A stretch of DNA of 42,269 nucleotides from Halomicronema sp. CCY15110. Lineage in GTDB: Bacteria; Cyanobacteriota; Cyanobacteriia; Phormidesmidales; Phormidesmidaceae. Position numbers and translations under genes: made by a program. The stretch covers positions 1 to 42,269 of the forward strand of contig NZ_JACSWC010000394.1 in assembly GCF_016888165.1 (NCBI RefSeq), written 5' to 3'. Of this stretch, positions 1 to 8,083 are shown one piece after another. The notes beneath the pieces were generated by a model that had not been told where the DNA came from, did no database searches, and worked only from the letters and a program-made list of their open reading frames with translations. Position 1 is the first letter of the stretch. Each line of letters opens with the position of its first letter.

Positions 1-85
1 CTTCGCTCAACTCTCGATACTGGCAGGTTGAGCGAAGTCGAAACCGGATTGAACGGGTACTTTATTTAGTTGCAGTTTCCTTAGC
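1..85 (-). repeat. MITE-like interspersed repeat, copy A (cut by window start)
   Basis: This is the reverse complement of the elements at 12138-12270 and 40978-41110. It holds the hairpin arms at 1-11 and 28-38, the shared AACTAAATAAAGTACCCG stretch (reversed), and the terminal GCTAAGGAAACTGC (reversed) at 72-85. The other terminus lies outside the window. No coding capacity is seen. Confidence 0.75.
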
Positions 86-463
86 AGGGAAAGGCTCCAA
101 CCTCAGAGCTTGTCGGGCGTGATCTCAAAATGGCACCAAGATCTGATGCGTTCGCTGTTGGGGCAACTCACGTTACCAGGACGAGGAAAATAAGGCAGAT
201 TGGCTGGATCAGTGATGTTGCTGGATCAGTAATGTTGCGAAACTGATGCAGCATTATCGACGGCAAGCTGGCTGAAAAATGGTCGGCATCACAAAAACGA
301 CGATTGATGGGGCGCTGCCAGCCATCGCGATCGCCTGCATCAATTCAGTGATGGTTGATAGCTGCACCGCGATCGCCACGCCAACTTTAAATTCAGTCAG
401 CCCAAACGTTCATCTTTTTCATCATTGGTGTGCCGCAGTGCCCAGTTCATTCGGCGAACAGAG
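86..463. other. Non-coding spacer with a 17-base tandem duplication
   Basis: No credible gene is seen. A 17-base unit starting GCTGGATCAGT is repeated back to back at 203-219 and 220-236 with one mismatch. Open frames here lack recognisable protein character and I treat them as chance. Confidence 0.5.
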
Positions 464-913
464 CTAGGCGGCGGTTTTCTCGGCTGCGGGCTGATGCCAG
501 GAAAGCGACAGCATTTCTCGTCCCAAATCGCGATGGTGGGGGGCGCAGCGCCAATCAGGATGGGCGGTCATCAACAGCGACTCTAGCGATTCCTGATCGA
601 ACAAATGCGTTGCCAGATACCCATCAACGTCAAAGTCGATGGCAAAGCAATTTTTCGAAGCACATCGGATAGTTAACACGTCACCTGTAGCGGTAGGCAA
701 CTCTAGCGTGTCGCCGGCTGCGAGCCCCCGGAAGGCCAAGATGGCTTGCCGAAACTGATCAAAATCGTTGATGCTCAGTCCTGGCAAAATAATCGGCTTA
801 GCTTCGTCCCCGTTGACTAACAACCAATATCGGCGAAGGGGGTCAATCCCCACCAGCCAGGTTTGCTCGTCATCCAATCGATATCGGGGAACTAAGGGAA
901 AGCGATCGCTCAT
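464..913 (-). CDS. Conserved hypothetical protein, 149 aa
   Basis: I do not recognise this protein. It is a soluble, acidic 149-residue protein without signal peptide or membrane segment. Residues 1-60 read as a compact beta-rich domain with Arg-Tyr-Arg-Leu-Asp and Trp-Leu-Val-Gly-Ile-Asp. The C-terminal half has the phrase CASKNCFAIDFDVDG, an HLFDQESLESLL helix and a His/Trp-rich tail. Codon use, including a HIP1-type GCGATCGC at the start codon, matches the neighbouring genes, so I take the frame as real. It stands alone: the next gene upstream, at 1470, runs the other way after a 550-base spacer. The start is the only ATG that keeps the N-terminal domain. Confidence 0.7.
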   Translation of the reverse strand: MSDRFPLVPRYRLDDEQTWLVGIDPLRRYWLLVNGDEAKPIILPGLSINDFDQFRQAILAFRGLAAGDTLELPTATGDVLTIRCASKNCFAIDFDVDGYLATHLFDQESLESLLMTAHPDWRCAPHHRDLGREMLSLSWHQPAAEKTAA

Positions 914-1469
914 AGCGGCATCCGAAAAATTATTCTTCTCTAGGATTTCTCAATCAGCGGGTTTTCTCAATCCCGCGAAACAAAAGTTTAATGATGCCGA
1001 TAAATTTTGTAAATGAATGTTAAGCTGGCGGTCTCGGCCAACAACATTTGGGCCGTTATATTGAGGAGAGTGGTTCACGCGCAGCGATCACAGCACGTTC
1101 ACATTTCTACATGAAAGTGCCGTTCTCTAGTTGCACTCCTGAATCAGCGATCGATTACGAGAGGGCACACTTGTGTCTGAGGCCATTTAGGTAATGCCTT
1201 ATGGATTGTTCAAGTATCGGTAGGGCTGAGCCGCTTAAGCTGTTTAACTGGCAAGCAGTGGTGAAGATCGGCAGTGGCTTAGTGGCCAATGACTGGGATT
1301 CCTGGCTCAGTAAGCTGACGCCGGATGTCATCTAATTTGCGACCTGATAGGTTGTTTGCCCGGTTTGAGCATCTTGTGGAGTCCAGTCCCGGTCGATATT
1401 GGCGATCGCCCGACCCGCTACATGCGTTTAATCACTGAACTGTAATCAACGGACCTGTACTTAATTTCT
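914..1469. other. 556-base spacer, mostly non-coding
   Basis: This is the divergent spacer between the hypothetical gene at 464-913 and the CCB1-like gene. It should hold both promoters, but I cannot place them with confidence. It also contains a 44-codon frame at 1201-1335, listed separately. No RNA gene is recognised. Confidence 0.4.
1201..1335 (+). CDS. Possible small ORF or gene remnant, 44 aa
   Basis: An ATG at 1201 opens a 44-codon frame ending in TAA at 1333-1335. The second half has protein-like composition (LFNWQAVVKIGSGLVANDWD, then SWLSKLTPDVI), with three Trp residues and amphipathic spacing. There is no clear Shine-Dalgarno sequence. It could be a real small protein, the tail of a decayed gene, or chance. 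Nothing downstream suggests an operon, because the CCB1-like gene starts 134 bases later with its own spacer. Confidence 0.25.
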   Translation: MDCSSIGRAEPLKLFNWQAVVKIGSGLVANDWDSWLSKLTPDVI

Positions 1470-2033
1470 ATGACTGCTGTCGAACAACTGGTGCCGCCCT
1501 CAATCTTCGGGTTGACCTTTCTCTTATTCATTGGTCTGTTCTTTTTTATTCGTGCCGCGACCAAAGACCGTACGGAGACGGCGCTCTACGTGACGCCCCT
1601 GTCCGATGTCACCCTGCTGGAAAAGTTGCAGGAGTATTTTGCTAATCGGGCTTATCGGGTCAAAGTGGTCGATCCAGAATCAGGTCAAATTGCGTTGGAA
1701 GGAAACGTCGGGGCCAGTGTGTTTCTTGCCGTTTTTTTAGGTGGACTCGCTGCGGTCGGTTTATTGTGCCTGGCGCTGGTAGTGGTGATATCAGCCCCTC
1801 AACTGGGTTATTGGCCTTATGTGCTCTTGGGGTTTTCGCCACTGGCTTCTTGGTTCTATTGGCGCGGGGCTAACCGCTTAGAGCAAGTTTCGTTTTGTGT
1901 ACTGCCATCAGATGAGCCCGCCCAAACAACGGGCCAAACGGTAGCAACGCAGCTGCGAGTGACAGCTCACCGTGATGAACTCGCCACGCTGGCCGCTCAG
2001 CTGCCTTTAAAGCAACAACGAGAGGTAGAGTAA
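1470..2033 (+). CDS. CCB1-like cofactor assembly of complex C subunit B
   Basis: This 187-residue membrane protein has an N-terminal segment at about residues 13-30 followed by RAATKDRTE, a pattern I associate with the CCB1 (formerly DUF3529) family of cyanobacteria and chloroplasts. Two further hydrophobic stretches at about 82-110 and 115-130 form a hairpin, and the C-terminal tail is hydrophilic. In the green lineage, CCB proteins attach the extra haem c(i) covalently to cytochrome b6, a late step in cytochrome b6f maturation in the thylakoid. The gene is monocistronic and converges on the DUF3155 gene. A long hairpin begins inside its last codons. Assignment is from remembered sequence character, and CCB2/CCB4-type proteins are the main alternative. 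Confidence 0.7.
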   Translation: MTAVEQLVPPSIFGLTFLLFIGLFFFIRAATKDRTETALYVTPLSDVTLLEKLQEYFANRAYRVKVVDPESGQIALEGNVGASVFLAVFLGGLAAVGLLCLALVVVISAPQLGYWPYVLLGFSPLASWFYWRGANRLEQVSFCVLPSDEPAQTTGQTVATQLRVTAHRDELATLAAQLPLKQQREVE

Positions 2034-2052
2034 TCGACCTCTACCTCTCGTT
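2017..2052 (+). terminator. 14-bp hairpin overlapping the CCB1-like stop codon
   Basis: Positions 2017-2030 are perfectly complementary to 2039-2052, with an 8-base loop that carries the TAA stop codon. The stem therefore uses the last coding codons. It lies between convergent genes and probably serves as a terminator, although the T-rich tract after it is weak (TTAATTAGGACTTTAATT). Confidence 0.65.
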
Positions 2053-2138
2053 AATTAGGACTTTAATTGTTTCTCCGCGAGCACCTGAAAAGCTGGAAAA
2101 CTTTAATTACTGGGTTCTCCAGCGATCAGATGAAAAGC

Positions 2139-2453
2139 TTACTTCGACAAGCTCACAACCTCATCTTCGTCTTCATTCAACAGGGCTCTCAAGCTGGGAA
2201 ACAAAAAGTGGTTCTCTTCAACATACTGGGCACCAAAAAGGCCTTTTTCTGCCCAAAAATATCGATCAGTTGTATGCTCATTACGCTTTACCAATAACAA
2301 TGCGGGGGGAGCAATGTTTTCACTATGGATAAAGTTACGAGCCGCAGTTACCGGTTTATCGGTACCGCTTTCGATACTATATTGAGGTACACACTCCAGA
2401 ATACGCCTACCTTCTAGACGACGGCGGCTTTTACGTTTACGTCTTCTTGCCAA
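2139..2453 (-). CDS. DUF3155 domain protein
   Basis: This 104-residue protein opens with a strongly basic MARRRKRKSRRRLEGRR segment. A conserved core follows: ILECVPQYSIESG, a PPALLLVKRNEHTTDRYFWA stretch, and EKGLFGAQYVEENHFLFPSL. It ends in an acidic tail (NEDEDE). This is the pattern of DUF3155, a small family found across cyanobacteria with no established function. The basic N-terminus would suit nucleic-acid or ribosome binding, but that is inference. Length and both ends fit a complete protein. It converges with the CCB1-like gene at 1470-2033. Confidence 0.85.
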   Translation of the reverse strand: MARRRKRKSRRRLEGRRILECVPQYSIESGTDKPVTAARNFIHSENIAPPALLLVKRNEHTTDRYFWAEKGLFGAQYVEENHFLFPSLRALLNEDEDEVVSLSK

Positions 2454-2576
2454 CCTGCCTACCTCCTACTCTCTGGTGTACATGTAAGATAGAGGATGTA
2501 GTTTGTGCTACAAAACCCCCAACCTTGCAAAGTATATCCGGTAAAAACTAAAATTTCAACTTATCTGAACGTACTA

Positions 2577-2662
2577 TGGGTAGCTGGCGTGGTTAAATGA
2601 TAGATTTTCAAATCTACAGCCTACCCGTAGGTTTACGCCGTATGTGCCTCCTGGTCAGGGGT
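2577..2662 (+). ncRNA. Structured, tRNA-like segment upstream of the histidine kinase
   Basis: Nested complementarity suggests a folded RNA. An outer stem pairs GGCGT at 2586-2590 with ACGCC at 2635-2639. Inside it, TAGATT at 2601-2606 pairs with AATCTA at 2611-2616, and CCTA at 2620-2623 pairs with TAGG at 2628-2631. The phrases GTGGTTAAATG and, further on, GGGGTTCAA recall class II tRNA D and T loops. However, the anticodon-like loop has the wrong size and no acceptor stem or T stem closes. It may be a decayed tRNA, an RNA leader of the kinase gene, or chance. Confidence 0.25.
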
Positions 2663-2698
2663 TCAATTTTTCTTTCTTGAAAAGGTTTTTCAGCGATT

Positions 2699-4063
2699 TT
2701 GATGATGTTGATGCCTGCCAGCGCCGAATTTGCCGCCCTGTGTCAGTCTCAATTGGCGATGATGACCAAGCTGGTAGGCGCTGATTCGACTGCTGTGTAC
2801 ATGGCGGAGGGGTGGTCAGCTCAACAGGTGCCTAATTTATTGCCGATCGCGGTTTATCCGCCAGAAGGTGCCAGCGCCAATTTGCGGGCGCTGAATAAAT
2901 CGCTCCCGGCGGCACCGGGCAATTTTATGGCGCTACAGGGGCGACCTGAGACGATCACCGCCCGTCAAGAGCCACCGTTATCTAAAGCCTCTTCTCGGGG
3001 GTCGACAGAGGCCGCGGAGCCGCCCGAACAATTGGCCATTCCCATGATGCATGAGGGGGGCGTGTTTGGGGTGCTGGTGAGTTGGCGGGCCGATCGCCCC
3101 TGGCGTGATGGGGAGCGGGAGCGCCTGGAGGAATGTGCGAGATCGCTGACGCTGGCCTGTGTGTTAGACCAGCGCGGCCAATGGCTGAAAACGCAAATGT
3201 CTGCGTTAGACCATGTGCAAGCGCAGCAGTCCGATCGCTTCCATGAACTACTGCACCAGTTGCGGAGTCCGCTGACGGCGCTGAAAACCTTTGGCAAATT
3301 GCTGACCAAGCGCCTGCCAACTGAAGATCCCAATCGGCGACTGGTGACGAACATGCTGCGGGAGGGCGATCGCATGCAGGAACTGCTGGGCTATTTTGAC
3401 GATACGCTACAGGCGGCGGATGATTCGCGTGAGGAGACAGCAACCAGCGTGCCGCTGCTGCTGCCTGCCGATGATACCCGGCAGTCTTCACCAGCCCTGG
3501 CTGCCGCTCCGGAGTCGTTGATTCATTTTGGCGGGGCTTTGACCCTCCGCGCGATCGCGATCGCGGCCATTGCGTTGCCGCTGGTGGAACTCACGCAGCC
3601 CCTCGCCGAAGATGCGGGACTGGGTCTGCAGGCCATTGCTGATGACGCCGATTTGCAGGTGCAGGCCGATCCCAAAGCGCTAACCGAGAGCTTAAGTATT
3701 TTGCTGGACAATGCACTTAAATATGCCACCCCCGGCAGTCAAATCTGGGTGGAGTGGGGCTGGTCATTACCGAACGCCCCCGACTGGGTGGGCATTTTGG
3801 TGGGGGATACTGGTCCGGGCATTCCCCCTGAAGATCAGGGGCGCATTTTTGAGCGACATTATCGAGGGTTGCAGGCGGCTGGCGATTTGGATGGCAGTGG
3901 CTTAGGGTTGGCGATCGCTGCCGACCTCGTACAAGAAATGCACGGTCAGATGCAAGTGTTTAGCCCACTGGCTGCTTGGCCCTATTCGTTGCCAGACATG
4001 ATTGCGCCAGAGACCCACCAGCGCGGCACGATATTTGTGATTTGGCTGCCGCGAGCCGATTGA
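2699..4063 (+). CDS. GAF-type sensor histidine kinase, Hik2/CSK-like
   Basis: This 454-residue cytoplasmic kinase has no membrane segments. Residues 1-160 form a GAF-like sensor region. The dimerisation and phosphoacceptor helix has H186 in HQLRSPLTALKTFGKLL. The catalytic domain shows the N box LDNALKYA (N338), the G1 box DTGPGIP (370-376) and the G2 box GSGLGLAIA (399-407). The H-box wording and the GAF-kinase order resemble cyanobacterial Hik2 and the chloroplast sensor kinase CSK, which respond to plastoquinone redox state and salt. That subfamily call is from memory and less certain than the enzyme class. No response regulator lies beside it. Two to three consecutive Met codons make the exact start uncertain by a few residues. 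Confidence 0.85.
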   Translation: MMMLMPASAEFAALCQSQLAMMTKLVGADSTAVYMAEGWSAQQVPNLLPIAVYPPEGASANLRALNKSLPAAPGNFMALQGRPETITARQEPPLSKASSRGSTEAAEPPEQLAIPMMHEGGVFGVLVSWRADRPWRDGERERLEECARSLTLACVLDQRGQWLKTQMSALDHVQAQQSDRFHELLHQLRSPLTALKTFGKLLTKRLPTEDPNRRLVTNMLREGDRMQELLGYFDDTLQAADDSREETATSVPLLLPADDTRQSSPALAAAPESLIHFGGALTLRAIAIAAIALPLVELTQPLAEDAGLGLQAIADDADLQVQADPKALTESLSILLDNALKYATPGSQIWVEWGWSLPNAPDWVGILVGDTGPGIPPEDQGRIFERHYRGLQAAGDLDGSGLGLAIAADLVQEMHGQMQVFSPLAAWPYSLPDMIAPETHQRGTIFVIWLPRAD

Positions 4064-4093
4064 GTGTCCCCCCAGCGCATCAGCCAACGGTGA

Positions 4094-6859
4094 CTATTGG
4101 CCGGAATCGCGGGTGAGGTCAATCTTGGCATCCATGAAATCGGGGGTTCGTCTCAGCTCAAAGCCAACCTTTTCGCACACGCGTTGCATGGCCCGGTTTT
4201 CGTGCAAGATTTCGGCAGTGATGCAGTCTAACCTTTCGTCGCGGCCGACCTGCACCAACTGTTCTAAAAGCTTGGTGCCAATGCCCTGCTTTTGGTAGGT
4301 ATCGCTGATGAGCATGGCAAACTCTGCCGCATTGGCCCCGTGGGATTTACTTAAGCGACCCACGCCGAGAATTTGGTGGCTGCCGCTGTCGTCTTTCTGA
4401 TCCACCACGAGGGCCATTTCGCGATCGTAGTCCACAAAGCAGATGCGGGTCAGTCGCTCGTGGGCGATGCGATGGTTCAGCGTCATCAGGTGAAAGTAGC
4501 GAAAATAGACGCTCTCTTCGGAGAGGGTGCGATGAAACTGGACGATCAGCGGTTCGTCTTCGGGACGAATGGGTCGCACGGTGACCGCGGTGTCGTCTTT
4601 GAGCTGCCAGGGCGAGACGTATTGGGTGGGGTAGGGACGAATGGCGGGCTTGGGAATCGTGGCGAGATCGGTGTCGGGGGGGTGCAAGGCGATGCGGGCG
4701 TCTAACGCTAGCAGCGGATAGCGATGGTTGGCTTCCGCCACTAAGAGCGGGTTGATGTCAATTTCTTTAATCCAGGGCTGCTCTAGGGTGAGTTGGCTAA
4801 ACCGCACCAATAACATTTCTAACTCGTCCAGATTGGCGGGTTGCCGCCCCCGCACTCCCTGCAAAGCCTGGTGGATTTTGGTTTGCTCCATCAGGCGACG
4901 GGCCAGGGTCGTATTCAGGGGCGGCAGGGCGATCGCCCGATCTTTGAAGACTTCCACTAGTTGCCCCCCGGTGCCAAACAGAATGACCGGGCCAAATTGC
5001 GCATCCAAGCTACTGCCAATGATCACTTCGTAGCCCTGAGTGCGATCGATCATGGGCTGCACCGTGACGCCTTGAAAATACTCGCCCCCAGCCTTCTCGG
5101 TAATCGCCGCTTGAATATCAGCGAAGGCCCGTTTGACCGCTGTCGCATTTTGCAAGTTAAGTTTGACCCCGCCCACATCAGTTTTGTGAACAAAGGTATG
5201 CGACACCAGCTTCAGCACCACGGGATAGCCCAAGGCTTTGGCATGGGCGATCGCCGCTTCGGGGGTGGCAGCAAAGCAGGACTCGACCGTGGGAATGCCA
5301 TAGGCACTGAGCACTTGCTTGGATTCCACCTCGGTAAGCAGGGTGCGACCCGCCGCTCTGGCGGACTCGATAATGGTGTCCACTTGGGAGCGATCGGTGT
5401 GGCCAAATTCTGATTCGGGCAACAGGGCTGGCGTTTCATAAATGCCCCGCAGGTTATAGCTGTACTTCCACATGAAGTTGAACAGCCGCGAGGCCGCGTC
5501 GGGGTAGCGATAGGTGGCAACGCTGGCCTGATTGAGAATGGTTTCGCCATTGGTGACTTCAGCGCCCCCCATCCAAGAGGCCAGAATGGGTTTACGGGAG
5601 GTCTGGGCGTACTTCTTCAAATGTTCTGCAGTTTCTGTCGGATCAGTCATGGCTTGGGGCGTCAGCACCACGAGCAGACCATCGTTGTTGGGGTCTTGGG
5701 CGACCACTTCCAGGGTTTTGGCGTAGCGATCGGGATCGGCATCCCCCAAGATGTCGATGGGATTACCCTGGCTCCAGTGAGGGGGCAGAAATTCGCTGAG
5801 TTTAGCGACGGTTTCATCGGCGATCGCGGCCAGCGATCCCCCGGTATTAATCAGCGCATCCGTTGCCAATACCCCTGGCCCCCCCGCGTTGGTGATGATC
5901 GCAAGACGTGGCCCCTGGGGCCGCTGTTGCTGCTTCGCCAGCACTTCGGCCAGGTCAAACAATTCCGAAACCCGTTCGACTCGCAGCACCCCACATCGCC
6001 GAAAGGCGGCATCTAAAACGGCGTCTTGTCCCGCTAGGGTGCCCGTGTGGGAAGCGGCTGCCTGGGCCGCCGCCGCTGTGCGACCTGATTTGATCACAAT
6101 GATGGGCTTCGTCAACGCCACCTCCCGGGCAGCGGAGAGAAACGATCGCGCATTGCCGATTGATTCCATGTAAATCACGATGCTTTTGGTGCGCGGATCG
6201 TCGCCCAGGTAATAAATCAGGTCGCCCCAATCCACATCCAGCATGGAACCAATGGAGACAAAGGCGCTAAAGCCGACGTTTTCCTGAAAGCTCCAGTCCA
6301 ACACGGCAGTGCATAACGCCCCACTCTGGCTAATGAAGCCGACATTGCCCGGTCGCGCCAGGCTGCTAGCAAAGGTGGCATTTAACCCCGTGAGCGGATT
6401 CATAATGCCTAAACAGTTCGGCCCAATTAGCCGCAGGGGGCTGCGCCGCAACTGCTCGATAATTTGCTGCTCGAGTTCGATCCCGGCGGGTCCAATTTCT
6501 CTGAAACCGGCGGATATAACGATCGCGCCTTTGACCCCAGCCTTTACACAGTCTTGCACCAGTCCCGGCACCGATGCCGCTGGCGTGGCGATGATGGCCA
6601 AATCGACTTGATCCGGCGCTTCGCAAATGCTGGGATACGCCCGAATGCCCAGCACGCTCTGCCGCTTGGGATTGATGGGAAAGACCATGCCCCCAAACGG
6701 GCTACTAATCAAATTCCACAGCACGGTGCGGCCCACGCTGCCAGGGCGATCGGTCGCGCCAATCACCGCCACCGCCTTGGGGTTAAAGATGGCGCTGAGG
6801 GGCTGTTCTTCTGAACGGAGAATGTCGTAAGCCGGATCAAGCGAGGGTTTGAGCGACAT
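4094..6859 (-). CDS. Acyl-CoA synthetase (ADP-forming type) fused to GNAT acetyltransferase, PatZ-like
   Basis: This 921-residue protein has three parts. Residues about 20-480 form the CoA-binding and succinyl-CoA-ligase-like region, starting [18 protein letters not shown] and including [14 protein letters not shown]. Residues about 500-740 are an ATP-grasp domain with [20 protein letters not shown]. Residues about 755-910 are a GNAT domain with the acetyl-CoA loop [11 protein letters not shown] near 855. This is the domain order of bacterial PatZ/Pat protein lysine acetyltransferases, in which the large synthetase-like part is often regulatory. Those enzymes acetylate acetyl-CoA synthetase and other central enzymes. 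Here the SHTG motif of the alpha subunit is kept, so catalysis by the synthetase part is not excluded. It converges with the kinase gene, 30 bases away. Confidence 0.85.
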   Translation of the reverse strand: MSLKPSLDPAYDILRSEEQPLSAIFNPKAVAVIGATDRPGSVGRTVLWNLISSPFGGMVFPINPKRQSVLGIRAYPSICEAPDQVDLAIIATPAASVPGLVQDCVKAGVKGAIVISAGFREIGPAGIELEQQIIEQLRRSPLRLIGPNCLGIMNPLTGLNATFASSLARPGNVGFISQSGALCTAVLDWSFQENVGFSAFVSIGSMLDVDWGDLIYYLGDDPRTKSIVIYMESIGNARSFLSAAREVALTKPIIVIKSGRTAAAAQAAASHTGTLAGQDAVLDAAFRRCGVLRVERVSELFDLAEVLAKQQQRPQGPRLAIITNAGGPGVLATDALINTGGSLAAIADETVAKLSEFLPPHWSQGNPIDILGDADPDRYAKTLEVVAQDPNNDGLLVVLTPQAMTDPTETAEHLKKYAQTSRKPILASWMGGAEVTNGETILNQASVATYRYPDAASRLFNFMWKYSYNLRGIYETPALLPESEFGHTDRSQVDTIIESARAAGRTLLTEVESKQVLSAYGIPTVESCFAATPEAAIAHAKALGYPVVLKLVSHTFVHKTDVGGVKLNLQNATAVKRAFADIQAAITEKAGGEYFQGVTVQPMIDRTQGYEVIIGSSLDAQFGPVILFGTGGQLVEVFKDRAIALPPLNTTLARRLMEQTKIHQALQGVRGRQPANLDELEMLLVRFSQLTLEQPWIKEIDINPLLVAEANHRYPLLALDARIALHPPDTDLATIPKPAIRPYPTQYVSPWQLKDDTAVTVRPIRPEDEPLIVQFHRTLSEESVYFRYFHLMTLNHRIAHERLTRICFVDYDREMALVVDQKDDSGSHQILGVGRLSKSHGANAAEFAMLISDTYQKQGIGTKLLEQLVQVGRDERLDCITAEILHENRAMQRVCEKVGFELRRTPDFMDAKIDLTRDSGQ

Positions 6860-7119
6860 CAGAAAACTTTAAACCTTTGGAAAGTACGGCAATGCGCGAT
6901 CGGCGATGGAAACCCCCAATATCGGCTTCACGTTACTTGATATCCCATAGTGTCACCGACTTATTATTAAAGGAATTGACACTTCACCAGCTGGAGAGTC
7001 CCCCGGTTCTAGGGAGATCAAGGTGCATCGGGAGCCGCTAGACGCTAACTCAACGCTAAACGGATACAACCTTCAACATCGTTCGCCCTGATGGCAAAGT
7101 GACCACACAGGGCACCCAG

Positions 7120-7521
7120 CTAGCTGGGCAGCAGCGTACTGGCAACATAGCCTTTCATGACTAAGTCCGTAACGGACACGATGCCTAGCAACTCGCCTGA
7201 TTGCATGACCGGCGCTCGCTGAATACCCGCATCAGACATGGCTAACGCCGCTTCTCGGAGGCTGATGTGCGGTTCTAAGGCAATACAGGGCTGACGCATA
7301 ATATCTTGTACTCTGACGCGGTCAGGCTCGAGATTGCGGGCAAATACTTTGTATACGATGTCGCGCTCGGTCAGCACGCCAAAGGGCAAATCCGTAGCCG
7401 GTCGGTCAACGATGAGCGATCGCACTCCGTGGGTCTGCATTTGCACAATGGCGTCGGCAACGGTGGCCAGGCGGTCAATGACTTGAACCTCGGCGGTCAT
7501 AATGTCGGCGATCGTCAACAT
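7120..7521 (-). CDS. Two-CBS-domain protein
   Basis: This 133-residue protein is made almost entirely of two CBS motifs. The first, at about 8-60, contains VADAIVQMQTHGVRSLIV and PFGVLTERDIVYKV. The second, at about 75-130, contains SLREAALAMSDAGIQRAPVM and LLGIVSVTDLVMKG. Paired CBS motifs form a Bateman module that usually binds adenine nucleotides and senses energy or redox state. The stand-alone form suggests regulation of a partner in trans, and the partner is not evident here. The ATG start is supported by an AGGAGG about 12 bases upstream. It lies upstream of, and in the same direction as, the PatZ-like gene, with a 260-base gap that makes cotranscription uncertain. Confidence 0.9.
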   Translation of the reverse strand: MLTIADIMTAEVQVIDRLATVADAIVQMQTHGVRSLIVDRPATDLPFGVLTERDIVYKVFARNLEPDRVRVQDIMRQPCIALEPHISLREAALAMSDAGIQRAPVMQSGELLGIVSVTDLVMKGYVASTLLPS

Positions 7522-7743
7522 GCTGGAAATATGCCTCCTAACTCATTAAGCTGTCTAACTATTTTTGGCCTTTATCTGTATTCCGATCCTGTCTACAGAA
7601 CGCCGATCAGCCCAATTTCTGCGGGATATTTTTAGCTTTGGCCCCCGGACTGGTCATCAAAATTATGACGAAAAAAGAAGTTACTTGTCGGTGGCGATCG
7701 CTTGAGCGAGCACCTCAGGCAGTTTTTGCGGCCCGTGCCTTGG

Positions 7744-7764
7744 CCCGGTTGGCCCTCAACCGGG
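7744..7764. repeat. Short hairpin, 8-bp stem
   Basis: CCCGGTTG at 7744-7751 pairs with CAACCGGG at 7757-7764 around the 5-base loop GCCCT. It lies 28 bases before a larger inverted repeat. Confidence 0.6.
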
Positions 7765-7791
7765 GTTGAATTTCTGTGAAGACCATCTCTC

Positions 7792-7857
7792 AGGGGACGG
7801 TTCCCTGGCACTGATCCCGAGTGGATCGGTGGCGGCTCCGACAGGGAACCGTCCCCT
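7792..7857. repeat. Perfect 16-bp inverted repeat with 34-base spacer
   Basis: AGGGGACGGTTCCCTG at 7792-7807 is the exact reverse complement of 7842-7857. The spacer contains a second small dyad (GATCCCGAGTGGATC). The arrangement resembles a mobile palindromic repeat unit rather than a terminator, because no gene ends nearby. Confidence 0.7.
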
Positions 7858-8083
7858 ACGGTCTCCGAGCGGCTGGCGATCGCCGCCCCTGGTGTTCATG
7901 ATTGGGGATGTCGCCGCCGCATTGGGGACAATAGGGATGACTACTCATGGTCAACGCCGCTCGGTTGCCGCATCGGTTGCAGAAAATGGGTGGCGGCGTG
8001 GGGCTTTCTCTCGGCAAGAACTTCTAAAATCAAGAACGGGTCGGTCACTGCCCACTTTATATTTGTGTTGAGTTTGTCACCGC

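Larger units (their letters stand above)
7522..8083. other. 562-base divergent spacer with two inverted repeats
   Basis: This separates the CBS gene from the potassium channel gene. It contains two hairpins, listed separately. An open frame at 7766-8071 runs straight through the larger inverted repeat and has no protein-like character, so I treat it as chance. Confidence 0.5.

Noticed and set aside
2577-2662. Functional class II tRNA
   Set aside because: No closing acceptor stem, an anticodon-like loop of the wrong size and no T stem. It is kept only as a tRNA-like structure.
7766-8071. 101-codon plus-strand frame before the K+ channel gene
   Set aside because: It runs through the perfect inverted repeat at 7792-7857 and has no protein-like character.
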